From NCBI GenBank assembly GCA_965248775.1, contig OZ252150.1, positions 1,550,001 to 1,614,000 on the forward strand: a stretch of DNA of 64,000 nt, in the 5' to 3' direction. The stretch's first letter is position 1; each line of letters begins with the position of its first letter. The translations under genes were made by a program, and so were the position numbers. Shown here piece by piece: positions 35,456 through 43,785 of the stretch. Source of the DNA: JBHHUI01 sp965248775 (GTDB lineage Bacteria > Chloroflexota > Anaerolineae > Anaerolineales > JBHHUI01). Below the pieces are notes generated by a model that did not search any database, had not been told where the DNA came from, and worked only from the letters and a program-made list of their open reading frames with translations.

Positions 35456-35484
35456 AGTGTATCACCATTAGTCATAGCCGACAA
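35456..35484 (-). promoter_or_regulatory. Probable promoter of sigA
   Basis: On the minus strand -35 TTGTCG (35479-35484) and -10 TACACT (35456-35461), spacer 17 bp. It is the best match in the 171-bp gap upstream of sigA; the rest of the gap shows no gene. Confidence 0.6.
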
Positions 35485-35572
35485 AATGTTCGTCGGAAAT
35501 TATGGGTTACTCGCAGGCCAGCCGTAGGTTAGTAGTTAATCAATACCCCCTGATTGTATGAGGAACCCTCGT

Positions 35573-36190
35573 TTAGCCTTCCTCGGTGCCGAATTCGACA
35601 TTCGGGAATGAAGCCGTTGGGGTCGGTTGATATGGTGGCAAAGTAATCAAATCGGTCAGTTCTTCAATACCAGTCTTATTAACAAGATTGATTTCCTGAG
35701 CGCCTTCTACCAAAACAAAGTAGGCGGAGTCACCTAAATTCACATCGCCAACATATGCGACCAGTGGATTGTCAATATCATCCGTTGTGACACGAATAAC
35801 ATATGAAGGCGATTCGACCCCGTATTGGGATAAATCTTCAACGTCTAATAGGGTACGGCTGACAATAAGACCGGCAGCCTGGGAAACCGCACTAGCAGCT
35901 TTCACTTGGTCCGCGAGCGAATGCACAGGCGCACGCATGATCCATTGCGGCTGTGGGGAGGCTTCACCATCAATTAATTCAATGGTGAGCCTCTTACCAC
36001 TCGCAACATCTTGGACGTCAAGTAAGGTGATTTCGCCTGCATCCAAATCCCAGAGACTGCTGATCTCATTTGGAAAGGGAGTAGGGCTGCCATTGGTGTC
36101 ACCGGTATCGGGATTAAGCGCTAACCAATAGGCGATCCCGGCGACCACAACTAGAGCGATCAGGATAGCAAGATTCCCCCTGTTTCGCAC
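35573..36190 (-). CDS. DUF4340 domain protein, membrane-anchored
   Basis: 205 residues from a GTG at 36190, chosen because AGGAG lies five bases upstream and the reading then begins with a single transmembrane helix (NLAILIALVVVAGIAYWLAL). The rest is extracytoplasmic with paired repeats typical of DUF4340 (WDLDAGEITLLDVQDVASGK, YVIRVTTDDIDNPLVAYVGD). Proteins of this family accompany GldG-like exporters; here its start overlaps no gene and lies 9 bp after the GldG-like stop. Function unknown. Confidence 0.75.
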   Translation of the reverse strand: MRNRGNLAILIALVVVAGIAYWLALNPDTGDTNGSPTPFPNEISSLWDLDAGEITLLDVQDVASGKRLTIELIDGEASPQPQWIMRAPVHSLADQVKAASAVSQAAGLIVSRTLLDVEDLSQYGVESPSYVIRVTTDDIDNPLVAYVGDVNLGDSAYFVLVEGAQEINLVNKTGIEELTDLITLPPYQPTPTASFPNVEFGTEEG

Positions 36191-36198
36191 GAGTTCTC

Positions 36199-37779
36199 CT
36201 ATACCATTCGCCGCCGGTGCCACCAAACGGAGCCGCCAACCGCAACAACGATTCCAGGTGGCAAGACGCATGCCAAGAGGAACACGATAGCAATATCACG
36301 CACAGTCGAAATATTGTGCGAACGAAAAACCGTAGGAGCTGGCGTAAGGTTGATAAGCTCGTCTTCAACCGAGGCCCATTTAGAAGCGTTTTCAAATAAC
36401 TTAGTGTTGTCAACACCATTGCCAAAAATGTTACGCATCACATTGGTGGGGAAATCGGAATCGCCGAATACAAGCAAACGCGCGCCCGTTTCTGCGTTCT
36501 CCGCCGAAACACCAAGGTGGAGCGGGCCGATAGCATCCGCCCCATCCGGTTGCATACTTAGATCCTCCAGTGTGGAGAAGTCACTTTCGCCCCAGGCATT
36601 GGGGCTAGTCTGAACCAGTGAAGTAATCGTGATTGGATCCTCAAAGTCTGCATCGAATGCAATGCTACGTGATTCAGGATAAAATGTGGGCAGACCCAAC
36701 TCCTGAGTTACCGGACTGAAGCCGTAGCCGTCAGATGCCGGCCAAAATGGACTTTGCGGGGCCGAGTAAATAGAATCAATAATGATGTCATCGGTGAGCC
36801 GTATCCCCCACTCATCGGCCAGATAGTCATGCAATGGCTCCTCGCTCTCAGGGGAGCCAATCATGATAAGTGTTGGCTCGGCGAGATAAACAACCGAACC
36901 CCCCTGATCGAGAAAGTCAGCAATCTTATCAACTTCCTCCTGCGAGTATGGGGTAAGAGGCCCGGCCAGGACAAGAACATCGATATCCTCGGGTAACGAT
37001 TCGAACAGCAGATTGATCTTACTCAGCGTGAAGCCAACCCGCTCAAGACTGGTTGCCACCTGAGAAATACCAGCGTCACCGAATTCCTCGTGATCTTTCT
37101 CCTGATGACCCGTGACGAAAGAGATTGCCCGATCTGTCGGATGGACTACCCGAATCAGCGCAGCGGTCAATGATTGTTCGTTGGCAAAATCGACGGTTTC
37201 GCGACGGCCATCCAGCTCCACAATCAACGAATTAGGTGTCGCCTCATATTGTTGCGCAAGAATCAATTCCAAATCAGGATCGTGAAATTCGTATGAGAAG
37301 GTACCACCCGAATGGAACACATAGGACTCAAGAAGATCCTCAGCGGTATTCCGCAAAGCACTCGTTGACCCATAGAAGCCTAGTACTTGTATGCCATCCG
37401 GAAGTTCATTCAGTATTTCTATTGTTTCCGGAGCTAACGAATGTTCCCCTGTCTCAGTCAGGTCCCAGCGTTGTTTCAACCGGTCTTGATTGAGGATGAA
37501 GTTCAAAAGCCCAAGTACTACAACAAAGGCAATGCTGATCCCAATCGCCTCGGCGCCAAATCGGGCTTGGCGAGATTTCAGCGTTCTAGTTACCAAGTCA
37601 ATTTCGAGGGCAGCAGCAGCGGCAAAACAAACCAGGCTAGCAGCGAAGCCGGCCTGAATCCAAGTATTAAAATCAGGTCCAATAGACCAAGCGAGGACTG
37701 ATACTACGAAAATTGCCAGCCCTAGCACGAAGGCGAGGGCGCCGAGAGCGCGCTTATTTGTCAGCTTCATTAGCGCCAC
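36199..37779 (-). CDS. GldG-like ABC transporter auxiliary membrane protein
   Basis: 526 residues. Three hydrophobic helices are near the N-terminus (ALGALAFVLGLAIFVVSVLA, WIQAGFAASLVCFAAAAALE, ISIAFVVVLGLLNFIL), a large extracytoplasmic domain follows (with VLVLAGPLTPYSQEEVDKIA, a GATase-like DUF fold), and one C-terminal helix (IAIVFLLACVLPPGIVVAVG) ends in WWHRRR. This is the family of GldG/ABC_transp_aux. It overlaps the permease gene by 10 bp, so permease, ATPase, GldG and DUF4340 form one operon. Confidence 0.82.
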   Translation of the reverse strand: MALMKLTNKRALGALAFVLGLAIFVVSVLAWSIGPDFNTWIQAGFAASLVCFAAAAALEIDLVTRTLKSRQARFGAEAIGISIAFVVVLGLLNFILNQDRLKQRWDLTETGEHSLAPETIEILNELPDGIQVLGFYGSTSALRNTAEDLLESYVFHSGGTFSYEFHDPDLELILAQQYEATPNSLIVELDGRRETVDFANEQSLTAALIRVVHPTDRAISFVTGHQEKDHEEFGDAGISQVATSLERVGFTLSKINLLFESLPEDIDVLVLAGPLTPYSQEEVDKIADFLDQGGSVVYLAEPTLIMIGSPESEEPLHDYLADEWGIRLTDDIIIDSIYSAPQSPFWPASDGYGFSPVTQELGLPTFYPESRSIAFDADFEDPITITSLVQTSPNAWGESDFSTLEDLSMQPDGADAIGPLHLGVSAENAETGARLLVFGDSDFPTNVMRNIFGNGVDNTKLFENASKWASVEDELINLTPAPTVFRSHNISTVRDIAIVFLLACVLPPGIVVAVGGSVWWHRRRMV

Positions 37780-38504
37780 CTCCGACTCTGCACAACACGC
37801 GTTGCTACGTACAGAGTGATGGCGATCACGCTGATGTAATAAAAAGCATCCGATGTATCGATAATGCCACGCGAGAAAGTATCACTAAAATGGCTATTGA
37901 AGTCTAGAAACTCAATTATCGAAATCACCGACGAATTTGTAAACAAGGTCAATGCTTCGACTGCGGAGGAAACAAAGCGGATGATCCAAACACCTAGCGC
38001 AAAGAGCAACCCGAGCGCCGCAGCGACTACGACATTTGAGGTGAGCGATGAGGCGAATACCCCAATGGAGAGCACAGCCCCCACCAGTAGGGAAAGTCCA
38101 ATGAAGGAGGAATAGACAGGGCCGAGATCAGGATTGCCATACGCAACTAGGATAAGGGGGTAAATCATAGTTAGTAATATTAAGGTGATTGCAAACAGCC
38201 ACGAGCCGAGCCACTTCCCGACAACCAGTTCCCATTCACGGATCGGGCTGGTCAGCAGCAATTCCAATGTTCCTGCGCGTTGCTCATCGGCCAGCAGTCG
38301 CATGGTGAGTACCGGTGCAAAGAACAGGAAAATCGTGAGCATTGGACCGAATGCTGCGTTGGGGTTTGGTTGTGCGCTCTGCGTCACTCCGATAATGAAT
38401 ATCAAGCCCAGGATCACCAAGAACATGAGGGCCACGGCATATGCCATTGGTGAAACAAAATAGTGGATGTATTCACGCTTGGTGATGGTCCACATATTTC
38501 TCAT
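37770..38504 (-). CDS. ABC-2 type transporter permease (GldF-like)
   Basis: 244 residues with six hydrophobic segments, beginning MRNMWTITKREYIHYFVSPM; the Lys-Arg-Glu start and the RLLADEQRAGTLELLLTSPI loop are hallmarks of NatB/GldF-type ABC-2 permeases. It overlaps the ATPase stop by 4 bp and the GldG-like start by 10 bp. The transported substrate cannot be inferred; related systems export or support surface material, and gliding is not implied. Confidence 0.88.
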   Translation of the reverse strand: MRNMWTITKREYIHYFVSPMAYAVALMFLVILGLIFIIGVTQSAQPNPNAAFGPMLTIFLFFAPVLTMRLLADEQRAGTLELLLTSPIREWELVVGKWLGSWLFAITLILLTMIYPLILVAYGNPDLGPVYSSFIGLSLLVGAVLSIGVFASSLTSNVVVAAALGLLFALGVWIIRFVSSAVEALTLFTNSSVISIIEFLDFNSHFSDTFSRGIIDTSDAFYYISVIAITLYVATRVVQSRRWR

Positions 38505-39433
38505 GCCTCACCTCCGTCAACATTATCGCTCTGAATAAGCTGCAGGTAGATTTCTTCGAGGCTCATGTCTTGCGAGCGCATCTCGTCGAGATCGTATTTC
38601 CCTTTCACGATGGCCCGGGCGAGATCAGCTCGCACTTTGCCGTTTTCGATATCAATTTCAAAAAAGTCGTTCCCAAGATCACGTGAGGCGGAGACACCCT
38701 TTACCTTCTCGATCACTTTCAACAGCCCATCGCTATCGCCGCCAATATGAACTCGAACTTGTTCCCCCCCCGACAATCGCTCCTGGAGTTTCTCTGGCGA
38801 ATCGGTAGCTACAATTTCACCCTCATTAATAATCAAAACGCGATTGCAAAGGGCCTGCGCTTCAGAAAGGATATGCGTCGAGAGAATGACCGTTCGATCT
38901 TTTCCCACGTCCCGGATCAGATCACGAACATCCCGCACCTGATGGGGGTCGAGGCCAATTGTGGGTTCATCCAGAATAAGGACTTCCGGTTCATGCAGAA
39001 TAGCTTGCGCGAGCCCGACTCGCTGGCGCATACCCTTGGAGATATTTCCAATCAGGGTCTCCGCGCGATCTCTCATTTGGACCAATTCCATTGTTTCTTC
39101 GACCCGCTCGGCGCGGTTGGGCACTTTGCGCAATTCCGCCATGAAATCCAGGAACTGCCAGACAGCCATATCCTCATAAAGAGGCACAGTTTCAGGCAAA
39201 TAACCAACCCGGCGACGAACTTCAATGGATTCTTCAAATACATCAAAGCCTGCCACAGTCGCAGTGCCTTCACTCGCAGGCATGTAGCCGGTGAGTATCC
39301 GCAATGTGGTTGTTTTTCCAGCTCCATTGGGCCCGAGGAATCCCACAATCTCTCCTCGGCTTACATGGAAAGAGATATTATCGACGGCTCTCCGGCTTCC
39401 GTAGTTTTTGGTGAGCCCTTCAACCTGAATCAT
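38501..39433 (-). CDS. ABC transporter ATP-binding protein (GldA-like)
   Basis: 310 residues from ATG 39433 (MIQVEGLTKNYGSRRAVDNI), preceded by GGGAG. Walker A GPNGAGKTTT, a degenerate signature ISKGMRQRVGLA, Walker B VLILDEPTIGLDP and the switch histidine in STHILSEAQ are all present. The C-terminal ~80 residues are the accessory domain common to GldA/NatA-type ATPases. It is the first gene of the four-gene operon. Confidence 0.93.
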   Translation of the reverse strand: MIQVEGLTKNYGSRRAVDNISFHVSRGEIVGFLGPNGAGKTTTLRILTGYMPASEGTATVAGFDVFEESIEVRRRVGYLPETVPLYEDMAVWQFLDFMAELRKVPNRAERVEETMELVQMRDRAETLIGNISKGMRQRVGLAQAILHEPEVLILDEPTIGLDPHQVRDVRDLIRDVGKDRTVILSTHILSEAQALCNRVLIINEGEIVATDSPEKLQERLSGGEQVRVHIGGDSDGLLKVIEKVKGVSASRDLGNDFFEIDIENGKVRADLARAIVKGKYDLDEMRSQDMSLEEIYLQLIQSDNVDGGEA

Positions 39434-39716
39434 TGATTTTCTCCCTCGGCGTGCCCGTGACAAGTATTCGCGCGGTTACCCAAGCGAACAGTATATTTTT
39501 CTGTCACTGCTAGCTGCCCATCAACAAGGAACGAGCACACCGAGAGGCTGTCCAGTGTGCTCGCGACAATATTTTGTCAACGCCCATCACATTTCGATTT
39601 CCAGAAATAGCGTGAAATCGAGGATGGTCTCCAGCGCCTGCAAACAAGCAATATACAACTACTTAATGCCCAAGTCAAGAAGTAATCAGAAATATTTCAT
39701 TTTACGCTCATTTTGC
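39434..39716. other. Intergenic region between the ABC operon and hppA
   Basis: No gene seen. An inverted repeat CGAGCACAC/GTGTGCTCG with a 14-nt loop lies at about 39532-39563; neither strand shows a clean U tract after it. A weak TATACT element on the minus strand near 39490 might serve the ABC operon, but no good -35 partner was found. Confidence 0.5.
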
Positions 39717-39745
39717 TTGACACATCATGTGCCCGTCAGTACAAT
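39717..39745 (+). promoter_or_regulatory. Strong sigma-70-type promoter of hppA
   Basis: Consensus -35 TTGACA (39717-39722), 17-bp spacer, -10 TACAAT (39740-39745). The predicted start near 39752 gives a leader of about 96 nt. Confidence 0.88.
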
Positions 39746-39759
39746 TCCCGCCGCTTTCC

Positions 39760-39795
39760 GCCCGAAAGGTGTCTGTTCCTTTCGGGCAGTTTTAT
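39760..39795 (+). promoter_or_regulatory. Terminator-like hairpin at the 5' end of the hppA leader
   Basis: Perfect 10-bp arms GCCCGAAAGG (39760-39769) and CCTTTCGGGC (39778-39787), 8-nt loop, followed by AGTTTTATA. It starts about 8 nt after the predicted transcription start, so it could stop most transcripts early or protect the 5' end. No upstream plus-strand gene needs a terminator here. Confidence 0.6.
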
Positions 39796-39847
39796 ACTGG
39801 CCAATTTCGGAAACCACCTCAACGGGCGGCCCGACCAGGAGGGGCAT

Positions 39848-42124
39848 ATGCTTCCAACACTTTTACTAGATTTAACTGCTCAGGCAGGTCGCGAACAACT
39901 TCCCACAATCTGGTGGATCTCGCCGATTTGCGCAATCATCGCTCTTGCAATGGCTTACTATTTTTACCGTTCGGTTGTCCGCCGTGATGAAGGCACACCT
40001 AAGATGATCGAAATCTCGCAAGCCGTGCGCGAGGGCGCGATGGCCTACTTACGCAGCCAATATCGCGTTGTGGCAATTGCCTTCGTAGCCTTATTTATCA
40101 TTTTCTACGTGATGTCACTATTTGACCTGCAGAATAGCATTGTCCCATTTGCCTTCCTGACAGGCGGATTCTTTTCGGGCCTGTGTGGCTTCTTCGGCAT
40201 GAAGATCGCAACCCAGGCAGGTGCGCGCACGGCGCATGCAGCAAGGACAAGCCTGAATGAAGGCCTACAAGTTGCTTTTCACGCGGGGGCTGTAATGGGT
40301 CTGGTAGTCGTCGGATTCGCATTGCTGGATATTTCTGCGTGGTTTGTAATTCTGTACTACGTGTTCCCTGCGGAATTCTTCGGCGTTGCGAACCCACTCC
40401 CACAGATCACTGTCATCATGTTGAGCTTCAGCTTTGGTGCAAGCACCCAGGCGCTATTCGCTCGTGTAGGCGGTGGCATCTTCACGAAAGCAGCAGATGT
40501 CGGCGCGGACTTGGTTGGAAAAGTCGAAGCGGGCATCCCCGAGGACGACCCCCGCAACCCCGCAGTGATCGCCGATAACGTAGGCGACAATGTTGGTGAT
40601 GTGGCAGGTATGGGTGCCGATCTATATGAATCCTATGCTGGCTCCATCCTCGCAACTGCTGCGCTTGGGGTGGCCGCGATGTCTACCCTTGGTGAAAGTA
40701 TCAGTGTGCAACTTCGTTACCTAGCAATGCCAATGACGCTTGCTTCGGTGGGCGTACTCCTTTCTCTTCTGGGTATCGCTCTAGTACGAACACGCGAGGA
40801 CGCCGACATGGGCGATCTGATGGCTGCCCTTAATCGCGGCATCAACGTTTCGTCAATTGGGATCGCGGCGGCTGCTCTCCCATTGGTCTATATCCTGGGC
40901 TTGCAACGTCCCGTAGCACTTTGGATTGCCATTGTCACTGGTCTCGTTGTGGGCATCATTATTGGCCGCTCGACAGAGTATTACACGGCCCACGAAAACA
41001 AACCCACAATGTCAATCGCTGAACAAGGTGAGAGTGGGCCCGCAACTGTCATCATCCAGGGCCTGGCCGTCGGTATGCGTTCTACCGCTATCCCGGTTGT
41101 GACCATTGCGGCAGGAATCGCGATCAGCTTTTACTTGGCCGGTGGTAACGATAGTACGCTGCTCGGTCTTTACGGTGTTGGGTTGGCAGCCGTTGCCATG
41201 CTTTCAACACTCGGCCTAACGCTCGCGACAGACGCATACGGACCGATTGCTGATAATGCCGGCGGGAACGCTGAAATGGCTGGTCTTGATCCAGAAGTTC
41301 GTGAGCGCACCGATCAGTTGGACGCCGTTGGCAACACGACCGCCGCTACTGGGAAGGGCTTTGCCATTGGAAGCGCCGCTCTCACAGCACTGGCACTACT
41401 CGCCGCCTATATCGAAGAAATCCGTTTCAGTCTGCAGCATTTAGCCGGTATTGAAACAGTAATAATTCGAGGTGCGTCAGTAGCAGTCGAATCTATGACT
41501 ATGCAGGACTTCATGGCCTATTACGATGTGACCTTGCTAAATCCTGCAGTGCTCATTGGTCTATTCATCGGGGCAATGACAGTTTTCTTATTCTCCGCGA
41601 TGACTATGGCCGCGGTAGGCCGTGCGGCCGGGGCAATGGTGTTGGAAGTCCGGCGCCAGTTTCGTGAAATCCCGGGCATATTGGAGGGTACGGGCAAGCC
41701 AGACTACGCCCGCTGCGTTGAAATTTCAACCCGGAGCGCCCAGAAAGAAATGGTCGCCCCTGCACTGCTGGCAATCATCATTCCGGTAGCTATGGGTTTG
41801 CTCTTCGGGGTGGCCGGTGTCCTCGGACTACTGGCGGGCGGCCTCTCTACTGGCTTTGTGATGGCAGTCATGATGTCAAATGCTGGTGGTGCTTGGGACA
41901 ACGCCAAGAAACTCGTTGAAACTGGTGAGTTCGGAGGCAAGGGCTCTGAAGTTCACATAGCAACTGTTGTCGGCGATACAGTTGGAGACCCTTTCAAAGA
42001 CACCAGTGGTCCGTCGTTGAACATCCTGATCAAAATGATGAGTATGGTGTCGGTTGTTTTTGCCGGACTGATTGCGAGCGTCGGCGTGGGTGGTTTGCTC
42101 TCAAAGATTTTGGAACTTCTCTAA
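39848..42124 (+). CDS. hppA: Membrane-bound ion-pumping pyrophosphatase, K+-dependent type
   Basis: 758 residues from ATG 39848 (MLPTLLLDLTAQAGREQ), with AGGAGG six bases upstream. It couples hydrolysis of pyrophosphate to H+ or Na+ export across the membrane. About 15 hydrophobic segments are present. The catalytic signature DVGADLVGKVE is at about residue 216, and acidic clusters DNVGDNVGDVAG and DAYGPIADNAGGNAEM follow. The motif GNTTAATGKG (about 495-504) has Ala rather than Lys at the position that decides K+ dependence, so a K+-dependent enzyme is predicted. H+ versus Na+ cannot be settled by eye. Confidence 0.95.
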   Translation: MLPTLLLDLTAQAGREQLPTIWWISPICAIIALAMAYYFYRSVVRRDEGTPKMIEISQAVREGAMAYLRSQYRVVAIAFVALFIIFYVMSLFDLQNSIVPFAFLTGGFFSGLCGFFGMKIATQAGARTAHAARTSLNEGLQVAFHAGAVMGLVVVGFALLDISAWFVILYYVFPAEFFGVANPLPQITVIMLSFSFGASTQALFARVGGGIFTKAADVGADLVGKVEAGIPEDDPRNPAVIADNVGDNVGDVAGMGADLYESYAGSILATAALGVAAMSTLGESISVQLRYLAMPMTLASVGVLLSLLGIALVRTREDADMGDLMAALNRGINVSSIGIAAAALPLVYILGLQRPVALWIAIVTGLVVGIIIGRSTEYYTAHENKPTMSIAEQGESGPATVIIQGLAVGMRSTAIPVVTIAAGIAISFYLAGGNDSTLLGLYGVGLAAVAMLSTLGLTLATDAYGPIADNAGGNAEMAGLDPEVRERTDQLDAVGNTTAATGKGFAIGSAALTALALLAAYIEEIRFSLQHLAGIETVIIRGASVAVESMTMQDFMAYYDVTLLNPAVLIGLFIGAMTVFLFSAMTMAAVGRAAGAMVLEVRRQFREIPGILEGTGKPDYARCVEISTRSAQKEMVAPALLAIIIPVAMGLLFGVAGVLGLLAGGLSTGFVMAVMMSNAGGAWDNAKKLVETGEFGGKGSEVHIATVVGDTVGDPFKDTSGPSLNILIKMMSMVSVVFAGLIASVGVGGLLSKILELL

Positions 42125-42144
42125 CGTCTCGCGGCTAAAGTTTC

Positions 42145-42197
42145 GAGACTGGAATCTCGACAGTATTACGTATCGTAGTTCCAGTCTCTTTTCGTTT
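42145..42197 (+). terminator. Rho-independent terminator of hppA
   Basis: Perfect arms GAGACTGGAA (42145-42154) and TTCCAGTCTC (42179-42188), a 24-nt loop, then TTTTCGTTT. It begins 20 bp after the hppA stop codon. Confidence 0.85.
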
Positions 42198-42249
42198 AAT
42201 ATAGCTTGTGAAACACCTGTCTAATTCCAATACCTTTCAAATAAGCAAA

Positions 42250-42312
42250 CAGGTGGCACCCGAGGCATACTTGTGAGATATACAAATTCGCAAGATGCCA
42301 GGGGGCCACCTG
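42250..42312 (+). promoter_or_regulatory. Hairpin hiding the IS4 transposase ribosome-binding site
   Basis: CAGGTGGC (42250-42257) pairs with GCCACCTG (42305-42312), CCC (42259-42261) with GGG, and GGCAT (42264-42268) with ATGCC (42295-42299). The right arm contains the Shine-Dalgarno-like AGGGGG and the first ATG. RNA started outside the element would fold over the start region; RNA started inside the left arm would not. Confidence 0.5.
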
Positions 42313-43701
42313 ATGGGATACAGATTACGCGAGGTTGACATCGAGAGCAAGTTTTGCCGGGAACTGACATTTACAAGCCTGAGCCGGGTTATTCCGCCAG
42401 ATGTGGTCGAAGCAGCGTTGGAGGCAGAAGGCTTGAAAACGCAACGCGAGCGCAAATTGAATCTGGTCGTGACAGTGTTTTTAATCATCACAATGAACAT
42501 CTACACGCAATCTTCTCTGGGGCGGGTAATGCGTAAGATCGCCCAGGGGTTGCGGTACATCTGGAACAATCCGGAATACGCGGTACCGAAAGACAGTGCG
42601 ATTACCTATCGGCGCTATCAACTGGGTGCTCGACCGGTCGTGCGTTTGTTTCGGCATGTATGTCGACCGATAGCTACGACGGAGACAGCCGGCGCGTTCC
42701 TCTTTGGATTGCGCCTGATGGCCATCGATGGCACGGTTGAAGATGTGGCTGACACGCCGGAGAATGCGGCGGCTTTTGGACGGCACCACAGCCCGCGCGG
42801 CCAGAGCGCTTTTCCGCAGGTGCAAGGGGTGTATCTGGTCGAGTGCGGCACGCATACGATTGTCGATGCGGGCTTCTGGCCTTGCCACACCAGCGAGCGC
42901 ATAGGTGGTTTTCGCCTGTTGCGCTCAGTCGAGATGGGCATGTTGGTGATGTGGGACCGTGGGTTTCATGATTATGACATGCTGCGCATGGTTTTGGAGC
43001 GCGGGGGACACATTTTGAGCCGATTTCCAGCCCATGTCAAGCCTAAAAACCGCTGTCCATTGCCAGATGGCTCCTACACCGCCTACCTGACCCCCTCCGA
43101 CTACCAGCGCCGCAAGCGGGGCGAGCGCCTCCTGGTGCGCATCGTCGAATACACCATAAGTGACCCGGCACTCCCCGGTTACGGTGAAGTGCACCGCTTG
43201 GTTACCACCTTGCTGAACCCCGAAGCCTTCCCAGCCCTGGAACTCGCGCGAGCTTATCACGAACGCTGGGAAATCGAATTGGTCATCGATGAAGTCGACA
43301 CCCATCAACGTCTGGCCGGACGCCCGCTGCGCAGTCTCAAGCCGGTCGGGGTCATTCAGGAACTGTATGGCCTGCTCATCGCACACTTCATCATCCGCTT
43401 CCTGATGCATGCGGCTGCCCAACGCACCGGTCTCGATCCCGACCAACTCAGCTTTGTGCATGCACTCGAACTCGTGCGCGACACGCTCGCCGAGTTTCAA
43501 AAGACGGCCGTTGACCAACTCGGCCAACTCTATGACCGCTTGTTGCATGACATCGCTGACGTTCGTCTGCCTCTCCGCCGTGCCCGTTCAAACCCGCGTG
43601 TAGTCAAACGCAAGATGTCAAAGTTCCGCCTGAAACAGCCGGAGCATTATCACTGGCCCCAACCCCGACAACCTTTCCGGCAAGCTTTGGCCCTTATTTG
43701 A
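42313..43701 (+). CDS. IS4-family transposase
   Basis: 462 residues from ATG 42313 (MGYRLREVDIESKFC), which follows AGGGGG by 7 bases; ATG 42295 adds six residues. The IS4 N-terminal domain is at about 20-120, then the DDE catalytic core: Asp in LMAIDGTVEDVADTPEN, Asp in VMWDRGFHDYDM, Glu in YHERWEIELVIDEVDTHQR, which also fits the IS4 Y-x2-R-x3-E pattern. The stop codon lies inside the right inverted repeat. No disruption is seen, so it is probably active. Confidence 0.93.
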   Translation: MGYRLREVDIESKFCRELTFTSLSRVIPPDVVEAALEAEGLKTQRERKLNLVVTVFLIITMNIYTQSSLGRVMRKIAQGLRYIWNNPEYAVPKDSAITYRRYQLGARPVVRLFRHVCRPIATTETAGAFLFGLRLMAIDGTVEDVADTPENAAAFGRHHSPRGQSAFPQVQGVYLVECGTHTIVDAGFWPCHTSERIGGFRLLRSVEMGMLVMWDRGFHDYDMLRMVLERGGHILSRFPAHVKPKNRCPLPDGSYTAYLTPSDYQRRKRGERLLVRIVEYTISDPALPGYGEVHRLVTTLLNPEAFPALELARAYHERWEIELVIDEVDTHQRLAGRPLRSLKPVGVIQELYGLLIAHFIIRFLMHAAAQRTGLDPDQLSFVHALELVRDTLAEFQKTAVDQLGQLYDRLLHDIADVRLPLRRARSNPRVVKRKMSKFRLKQPEHYHWPQPRQPFRQALALI

Positions 43702-43785
43702 AAGGTATTGTGTCTAATTCTTAATACGAGGCATGATTCTTGATTTAGACCATTAAATATTTTCGTCCGCGCGAGTCTTCTTAAT

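Larger units (their letters stand above)
42228..43710 (+). mobile_element. IS4-family insertion sequence, complete
   Basis: 1483 bp bounded by a perfect 18-bp inverted repeat (left end CAATACCTTTCAAATAAG, right end its complement) and flanked by a perfect 10-bp target duplication TGTCTAATTC (42218-42227 and 43711-43720). One transposase gene fills it. Intact ends and perfect duplication suggest a fairly recent insertion between hppA and the HDAC-family gene. Confidence 0.95.

Noticed and set aside
42925..43548. Minus-strand open frame of 207 codons inside the IS4-type element
   Set aside because: Shadow of the transposase; no domain and no start signal.
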